Source: Coprosoma sp963660615 (GTDB lineage: Bacteria; Bacillota_I; Bacilli_A; RF39; UBA660). From it: a DNA stretch of 36,624 bases. Under the pieces are notes generated by a model. The model did not search any database. It had not been told where the DNA came from and saw only the letters and a list, made by a program, of their open reading frames with translations. A program made the translations under genes and the position numbers. The stretch covers positions 1 through 36,624 of the forward strand of contig CAVKYE010000013.1 in the NCBI GenBank assembly GCA_963660615.1, written 5' to 3'. Of the stretch, positions 32,371 through 36,624 are shown piece by piece (position 1 is the stretch's first letter; every line of letters begins with the position of its first letter).

Positions 32371-32563
32371 ACTTTTCAATATGGCTAAATAAAATTCCAA
32401 TATTAATAGCACCAGTAATACCAACCAAAGTATAAATAACATTTGAAAGCACGCCAACGCCAAATAAAGTTTCAACCAAATTAAAATCAAAAAGACCAAT
32501 AAGCCCCCAATTAATTGCCCCAATAATAGAAACAATTAAACAACCCTTCTGAAAAATTTCCAT
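32369..32563 (-). CDS. DUF378 small membrane protein
   Basis: A 64-residue protein with two membrane helices and the DUF378 core GAINWGLIGLFDFNLVETLFG ending in VGITGAINI. DUF378 proteins are short and of unknown function. The start at 32563 follows AAGGAG by seven bases on the minus strand; an in-frame TTG at 32569 is closer to the ribosome site and less likely. It is convergent with the DUF308 gene and divergent from the LolA-like lipoprotein gene. It is short, but the family match is clear. Confidence 0.92.
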   Translation of the reverse strand: MEIFQKGCLIVSIIGAINWGLIGLFDFNLVETLFGVGVLSNVIYTLVGITGAINIGILFSHIEK

Positions 32564-32673
32564 AATCAAACTCCTTCCTACACATCAGTATTCTTCAAAA
32601 AATAAAAACTATACAAGTAATATTTTAAAAACTTACCCATATAATTAAATGAAATTAAATATGAGGTGAAAAA

Positions 32674-33666
32674 ATGAAAAAAATAATTTTAATTTTATTT
32701 GTGAGTGTTCTAATGACTGGATGTGGGAATTATAGTTCCAAAGATGCAACAAAAGACCTAGAAAAGAAAATAAATAATATAAATGGATACAACATAAAAG
32801 GGTGTTTGGAAATAAAAAGCAATGATGATGTATACAAATATGATGTAGAAGCATCATATAAAAAAGATGACAAATTTAGAGTCTCATTAAAAAATAAAAC
32901 CAACAACCATGAACAAATAATACTCAAAAACACAGATGGAGTATATGTATTGACACCAAGTTTAAATAAAAGTTTTAAATTCCAAAGTGATTGGCCATAT
33001 AACAATTCCCAAACCTATCTGCTTCAAACACTATTAAGCGATATTCAAAATGATAATAAAAAAGAATTTAAAACAACAAATGATGGATACATCTTCACAA
33101 CAACAGTAAATTATCCAAACAATGAAGACCTAGTAAAACAAAACATATACCTTGACAAAAAACTAAATCCCAAAAAAGTAGAAGTCATGAATAAAAAAAG
33201 CGACGTTCTAATTAAAATGACATTCAAAAAAATAAATCTAAAAGCAAAATTTAAAAATAAATACTTTGATTTAGAAGACAACATGAAAACTGCCAAAGAG
33301 GAAGATACAACAAAAACCGTAAGCAAAATAGAATCAGATACATATCCTATGTATATACCAAAAAACACAAAACTAACAAATAAAGATACCGTAAATACAG
33401 AAGAAGGTCAAAGAGTAATAATGACCTTTGAAGGCGAAAATCCGTTCATGTTTGTTCAGCAAACATCAAAAAGCGAAGACGAAATGGCAATAGTTTCAGT
33501 TTTAGGTGAACCATACCAACTAGCCACAAGTGTAGCAGCCATATCTGACAACATGATTTCCTGGGTAAGTAATGGCGTAGAATATTATGTTGTATCAAAT
33601 AACATGAGTGAAGAAGAATTAGTAAGCGTCGCAAGTTCGGTAGCTACTATGCCAGTAAGCAAATAA
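32674..33666 (+). CDS. LolA/GerS-like lipoprotein
   Basis: A 330-residue lipoprotein: lipobox MTGC with Cys17, then a first domain of about 170 residues. Its alternating strands (YKYDVEASYKKDDKFRVSLK, GYIFTTTVNYPN, IYLDKKLNPKKVEVMNK) match the LolA/LppX-like half-barrel seen in Firmicute lipoproteins such as YdcC and GerS. A C-terminal domain of about 110 residues resembles DUF4367 (YPMYIPKNTKL, GQRVIMTFEGENPFMFVQQ, ISDNMISWVSNGVEYYVVS). Such proteins bind lipids or support envelope enzymes; GerS supports spore germination, but that role cannot be assumed here. GAGGTGA precedes the ATG, and TATAAT at 32640-32645 is a likely -10 box. Confidence 0.82.
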   Translation: MKKIILILFVSVLMTGCGNYSSKDATKDLEKKINNINGYNIKGCLEIKSNDDVYKYDVEASYKKDDKFRVSLKNKTNNHEQIILKNTDGVYVLTPSLNKSFKFQSDWPYNNSQTYLLQTLLSDIQNDNKKEFKTTNDGYIFTTTVNYPNNEDLVKQNIYLDKKLNPKKVEVMNKKSDVLIKMTFKKINLKAKFKNKYFDLEDNMKTAKEEDTTKTVSKIESDTYPMYIPKNTKLTNKDTVNTEEGQRVIMTFEGENPFMFVQQTSKSEDEMAIVSVLGEPYQLATSVAAISDNMISWVSNGVEYYVVSNNMSEEELVSVASSVATMPVSK

Positions 33667-33668
33667 AG

Positions 33669-33695
33669 AAAATCTTAGTCAAACTAGGATTTTTA
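33669..33695 (+). terminator. Terminator of the LolA-like gene
   Basis: AAAATCTTAG (33669-33678) pairs with CTAGGATTTT (33684-33693), 10 bp with one G-U pair, followed by more T. Confidence 0.88.
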
Positions 33696-33714
33696 ATAAT
33701 ATTACACAAAAACT

Positions 33715-33743
33715 TTCACTTTTCATTTAAAATGTGCTATAAT
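33715..33743 (+). promoter_or_regulatory. Promoter of the 33763 gene
   Basis: TTCACT (33715-33720), 17 bases, TATAAT (33738-33743) with TG at 33735-33736. AAAGGTGA is the ribosome site. Confidence 0.75.
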
Positions 33744-33762
33744 TATAAAAAGGTGATACAAA

Positions 33763-34470
33763 ATGGAAGAAAAGAAAAATAAAACACAAACAAAGAATAA
33801 AAAGACTACAAAAAAAACACAATCACAAACCACTCCAAAAAACAAAAAACAAAAAACAAGAAATAAAACAACCAAAGTCCCAAAAAAAACAGAAACAAAA
33901 TCAAAAAAAACAGAAACAAAATCAAAAAAAACAGTAAAAAATAACAAAGAAACAGAAGAAAAAGATACAATAAACTTTTCAGTAAACCAAAGCACTGATT
34001 TTCCAAAATTTATAAAAATAGTATTAATAATAATCGGAATAATGATTGTGTTCTATGCTATAACTATGATAGCTACAAAAAAAGCTGATGAAAAAACTAC
34101 TGAGACAAAAGAAAATACAACAACCGAAGAAACTGAAATACAATATGATAACATTATGATAGGTACAATGTTAAATAAAGATGGAAATTACTATGTATTA
34201 ATAGAAGATAGCGAAGATAATAGAGTTACTGAATATGAATCATTAATAAGCACAATCTCCTCAAGTGAAGATGCCCCTAAAATATATAAAGCAAATTTGA
34301 CTGATTCATTTAATAAAAATTATCTTGGCAAAGAAGAAAACTACTACGCTGAGGACATCAAAGACTTTAAAGTAAAAGGAACAACCTTATTAAAAATAGA
34401 AGATAAAAAAGTAGTATTAGCACTAGATAATTATGACGCCATCAAAAACAAATTGAATGAATTACAATAG
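33763..34470 (+). CDS. Membrane protein with Lys/Thr-rich cytoplasmic region
   Basis: I do not recognise this 235-residue protein. The first 70 residues are low-complexity Lys/Thr/Gln with a short tandem KTETKSK repeat, highly basic and probably disordered. They are followed by one membrane helix (about 85-105) and an extracytoplasmic domain of about 125 residues that starts acidic and Thr-rich, then folds (NIMIGTMLNKDGNYYVLIED ... VKGTTLLKIEDKKVVLALD). The basic tail could bind nucleic acid or membrane surfaces, but that is speculation. It has its own promoter and terminator. The next gene, an S41 protease, follows 65 bases on. Confidence 0.78.
   Translation: MEEKKNKTQTKNKKTTKKTQSQTTPKNKKQKTRNKTTKVPKKTETKSKKTETKSKKTVKNNKETEEKDTINFSVNQSTDFPKFIKIVLIIIGIMIVFYAITMIATKKADEKTTETKENTTTEETEIQYDNIMIGTMLNKDGNYYVLIEDSEDNRVTEYESLISTISSSEDAPKIYKANLTDSFNKNYLGKEENYYAEDIKDFKVKGTTLLKIEDKKVVLALDNYDAIKNKLNELQ
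33890..33931 (+). repeat. 21-bp tandem repeat (KTETKSK)
   Basis: Two identical 21-base copies start at 33890 and 33911, a seven-residue in-frame unit within the Lys-rich region. A third, shorter match begins at 33932. Confidence 0.9.
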
Positions 34471-34494
34471 GATACCGCATAAAGGTATCTTTTT
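34471..34494 (+). terminator. Terminator of the 33763 gene
   Basis: GATACC (34471-34476), loop of seven, GGTATC (34484-34489), five T. It begins immediately after the stop codon. Confidence 0.85.
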
Positions 34495-34535
34495 AAAAAC
34501 ATCACCCACTTTAATAGCAATAAAAAGGAGGATAT

Positions 34536-35834
34536 ATGGCAAAAAACGAAGATAAAAAAACCGAAGAAAAACTGATACATTTAAAAAATGTTATGGGTAT
34601 AGAAAACGAACCAGAAAAAAAAGAAAATGAGGCAACATCAAACAAAAATAATAAGCCAACCGAAAAAATATATTTCAAAACAAGCGAAGTAGCATTTCTT
34701 TTAGTAATCACAACCATAATAAGTTTAATAATGGGAAGTGTAATAACAAACAAATTAAACGTATCAGAAAAAGAATATGATAAAAATCTAAAAGAATTTA
34801 TTAGCAATTACGAATACATAACAAAAAATTATAATGGTAAAATAGATAAAGAAGAACTAATTGATGGTGCCCTAGAAGGCATGTTAGAAAAATTAGATAA
34901 AAACTCAACATATTTAGAAAAAAATCAGTCAAATAAATTAAATATACAACTAGAAGGCAGTTACAAAGGTCTTGGAATAACAATATACAACGATGATGAT
35001 AATAACATAAAAATTTATAGCATATTAAAAAATAGTCCAGCTGAAAAAGCCGGATTAAAACCAGGTGACACAATAACAAAACTAAACGATGAAAATGTAT
35101 CAAAAATGAAAACATCCAAATTCACAAAAAAAGTAAAAAAATTACAAAACAAACAAATGAAGATCACTTATAAACGTGACGACAAAGAAAACACCATAAA
35201 AATAAATATGGAAAAAATAAATCTACAATCAGTAGAATCAAAAACTTTTACAAAAGAAAACAAAAAAATAGGTTATATAGGTGTAAGCATATTTGCAAGC
35301 AATACAGACATACAATTTAAAAAACATCTAGATAAATTAGAAAAGGAAAACATAGATTCACTTATAATTGATTTAAGAGCAAATTCTGGCGGATACTTAT
35401 CATCTGCTACAGAGATGATATCGCAATTTTTAGATAAAAGCCATGTAATATATCAAATTCAAAAAGGAAAAACCAAAACAAAACAATATTCAGTAGGGAC
35501 AAAAACCAAAAAATATAAAATAGTAATGTTAGTTGATCAAAATAGTGCATCCGCATCAGAAGTAATGACATCAGCCCTAAAAGAACAATATGGAGCTACT
35601 ATAGTTGGCAAAAAAACATACGGAAAAGGAACAGTTCAAGAATTACAAACATTATCAAACGGGGACAAATACAAAGTAACCACAAAAAATTGGCTCACAT
35701 CAAAAGGAAAATGGATAAATGAAAAAGGAATAAATCCAGATGTTGAAATAGATTTTGATACAAAATATTATGACAATCCATCAGACGAAAATGATGTACA
35801 ATTACAAAAAGCTCTAGAAGAAGCCTCAAAATAA
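34536..35834 (+). CDS. CtpA-type S41 carboxy-terminal processing protease
   Basis: A 432-residue membrane-anchored serine protease. The cytoplasmic N terminus (about 45 residues, charged) is followed by one membrane helix (about 50-72), a PDZ domain (about 130-215, with GLGITI and SPAEKAGLKPGD), and the S41 core. The catalytic pair is Ser339 (middle Ser of SASASE) and Lys364 (GKGTVQ), with Gln368 four residues on; the 25-residue spacing equals that of CtpB and Prc. The enzymes trim or activate envelope proteins. The start follows AAGGAGGAT. It may be transcribed by readthrough from the upstream gene, as I see no good promoter in the 40 bases between terminator and start. Confidence 0.95.
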   Translation: MAKNEDKKTEEKLIHLKNVMGIENEPEKKENEATSNKNNKPTEKIYFKTSEVAFLLVITTIISLIMGSVITNKLNVSEKEYDKNLKEFISNYEYITKNYNGKIDKEELIDGALEGMLEKLDKNSTYLEKNQSNKLNIQLEGSYKGLGITIYNDDDNNIKIYSILKNSPAEKAGLKPGDTITKLNDENVSKMKTSKFTKKVKKLQNKQMKITYKRDDKENTIKINMEKINLQSVESKTFTKENKKIGYIGVSIFASNTDIQFKKHLDKLEKENIDSLIIDLRANSGGYLSSATEMISQFLDKSHVIYQIQKGKTKTKQYSVGTKTKKYKIVMLVDQNSASASEVMTSALKEQYGATIVGKKTYGKGTVQELQTLSNGDKYKVTTKNWLTSKGKWINEKGINPDVEIDFDTKYYDNPSDENDVQLQKALEEASK

Positions 35835-35855
35835 TAAAAAAATAGTGCAATTAAG

Positions 35856-35895
35856 CCCAATTATATACAAAAAAAATATAATGGGTTTTCTTTTT
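35856..35895 (+). terminator. Terminator of the S41 protease gene
   Basis: CCCA plus TTATAT (one bulged A) pair with ATATAA plus TGGG, followed by TTTTCTTTTT. Confidence 0.8.
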
Positions 35896-35908
35896 GTTAA
35901 AAAAAAGA

Positions 35909-35914
35909 TATAAT
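35909..35914 (+). promoter_or_regulatory. -10 box of the DUF402 gene
   Basis: TATAAT lies 20 bases before the start codon; no convincing -35 box is seen. The ribosome site AGGTTGTGAT (35921-35930) is weak. Confidence 0.5.
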
Positions 35915-35934
35915 TGTAATAGGTTGTGATAAAA

Positions 35935-36486
35935 ATGAAAAAATTAAAAATAGGTGACAGATTACAAATACAATGTTACAAACACAATGGTAAAATTCAT
36001 AGAAGTTGGGATGAAGCTGTAGTCCTTGACATAAAAAAAGATTACATAATATTTGGAAATGAGAGAACATTAGTAACCGAAGCAGAAGGAAATACTTGGA
36101 GAACAAAGGAACCCGCTGTCATGTACTTCTTTAAAGATAAATGGTATAACATAATAGTTCAATTAAAAAAAGAGGGAGTAACTTACTATTGCAACATAGC
36201 CACTCCATTTATAATAGAAGAAGAAACAATAAAATATATAGATTATGATTTGGATCTTAGAATATTCACTAATGGTAGTTTTAAAATATTAGATAAAGGA
36301 GAATATAAATATCACAAAAAAAAGATGAACTATTCAAAAGAATTAGATATAGTGATAAATAATTCCCTTTCTGAACTTATATCAGACTATAAAGAACATA
36401 AAAATTATTTTAATAATGTAAGAAATTTAAAGTATGGAGAATTTTATCAAAAATTAAAACAAAAAAATAGTAAACTTGAAAAGTAA
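35935..36486 (+). CDS. DUF402 (UPF0374) protein, Ntdp-like
   Basis: A 183-residue cytosolic protein of the DUF402/UPF0374 family (B. subtilis YgaC type); a Staphylococcus member has nucleoside tri- and diphosphatase activity. Family marks are YKHNGKIHRSWDEAVVL near the N terminus, PAVMYFFKDKWYNIIVQLK in the middle, and the metal-related YIDYDLDLRIF segment with its aspartates, then a helical C terminus. Length agrees with the family (about 180). I chose ATG 35935; an in-frame GTG at 35926 falls within the ribosome site. It lies between its own promoter and a weak terminator. Confidence 0.93.
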   Translation: MKKLKIGDRLQIQCYKHNGKIHRSWDEAVVLDIKKDYIIFGNERTLVTEAEGNTWRTKEPAVMYFFKDKWYNIIVQLKKEGVTYYCNIATPFIIEEETIKYIDYDLDLRIFTNGSFKILDKGEYKYHKKKMNYSKELDIVINNSLSELISDYKEHKNYFNNVRNLKYGEFYQKLKQKNSKLEK

Positions 36487-36510
36487 CTTGCATATAATAA
36501 TTATGAAGAC

Positions 36511-36533
36511 AAAAGTTAATGACTTTTATTTTC
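36511..36533 (+). terminator. Possible terminator after the DUF402 gene
   Basis: AAAAGT (36511-36516) pairs with ACTTTT (36522-36527) around a 5-base loop, then ATTTTC. The stem is short. Confidence 0.5.
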
Positions 36534-36611
36534 AAACATTTCAAGAATATCACATAAAAATAAAAAAAGTGTCAAAAAAAAGAAAAAAATGAAAAAAAGG
36601 TGAAAAAGTTA

Positions 36612-36617
36612 TTGACA
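36612..36617 (+). promoter_or_regulatory. -35 box of a transcript starting beyond the window
   Basis: A perfect TTGACA, preceded by an A-tract-rich stretch like an UP element, ends seven bases before the window does. Such A-rich, TTGACA-bearing promoters are typical of stable-RNA or highly expressed genes, but the -10 box lies outside the window. No gene is seen from 36534 to 36611. Confidence 0.45.
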
Positions 36618-36624
36618 TAAAAGA

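Noticed and set aside
33890..33931. 21-bp repeats as a possible integration site or iteron
   Set aside because: They are in-frame codons for KTETKSK inside a Lys-rich protein, with no replication or integration gene nearby.

Overview
The window looks like the chromosome of a very AT-rich, low-GC Gram-positive bacterium, probably an uncultured gut lineage of the Bacilli/Erysipelotrichia/RF39 kind. The evidence is AddAB instead of RecBCD, CdaA-CdaR, HrcA-type CIRCE operators, strong AGGAGG ribosome sites, TTGACA/TGnTATAAT promoters, lipoboxes, and Firmicute families such as UPF0316, DUF402, Mbeg1-like and DUF378. Tryptophan is written TGG and no frame needs TGA readthrough, so the standard bacterial code fits and the Mycoplasma code does not. 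The lineage is an inference; no 16S rRNA is present.

Layout: the window opens in the last bases of a 5S rRNA and its terminator. It continues with addB-addA (0.2-5.6 kb), a leftward collagen-like gene (5.8-6.3 kb), a putatively sortase-anchored surface protein with two related modules (6.6-8.2 kb), a COG2509-type FAD protein, then htpG behind a CIRCE operator (9.8-11.8 kb). An Mbeg1-like hydrolase/membrane protein pair (12.0-13.6 kb) is followed by a second, larger collagen-like gene (13.7-14.7 kb) and hsp20 behind a second CIRCE operator (14.7-15.2 kb). Membrane proteins including DedA and a large unknown helical protein fill 15.3-19.3 kb. An ABC exporter (19.4-22.2 kb), a trans-polyprenyl synthase plus lipoprotein (22.4-24.1 kb), UPF0316, and a bactofilin-like membrane protein with a LysM protein (24.7-26.3 kb) follow. 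From 26.3 to 28.9 kb lie a thioredoxin-like lipoprotein, a stand-alone Clp-type D1 AAA+ ATPase, a membrane-anchored unknown and trmL. The last part holds cdaA-cdaR (29.6-31.7 kb), a DUF308 protein, DUF378, a LolA-like lipoprotein, a Lys-rich membrane protein, a CtpA-type S41 protease and a DUF402 protein. The window ends inside a new promoter.

Functional themes: DNA repair (AddAB), protein quality control (HtpG, Hsp20, Clp D1 module, S41 protease), cyclic-di-AMP synthesis (CdaA with CdaR), and a large cell-surface or envelope set (collagen-like, LysM, bactofilin-like, sorted protein, four lipoproteins or membrane-anchored unknowns). Genes are tightly packed: most have their own promoter and hairpin terminator, several terminators are built from the last codons of the gene, and one hairpin holds the stop codons of two convergent genes in its loop.

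The observations I would follow first are the two HrcA/CIRCE sites on htpG and hsp20, the paralogous signal-peptide-less collagen-like proteins, the D1-only Clp ATPase next to a thioredoxin-like lipoprotein, and the stop-codon-sharing bidirectional terminator. I did not find CRISPR, a transposase, an integrase or a tRNA, and I see no clear evidence of a mobile island.
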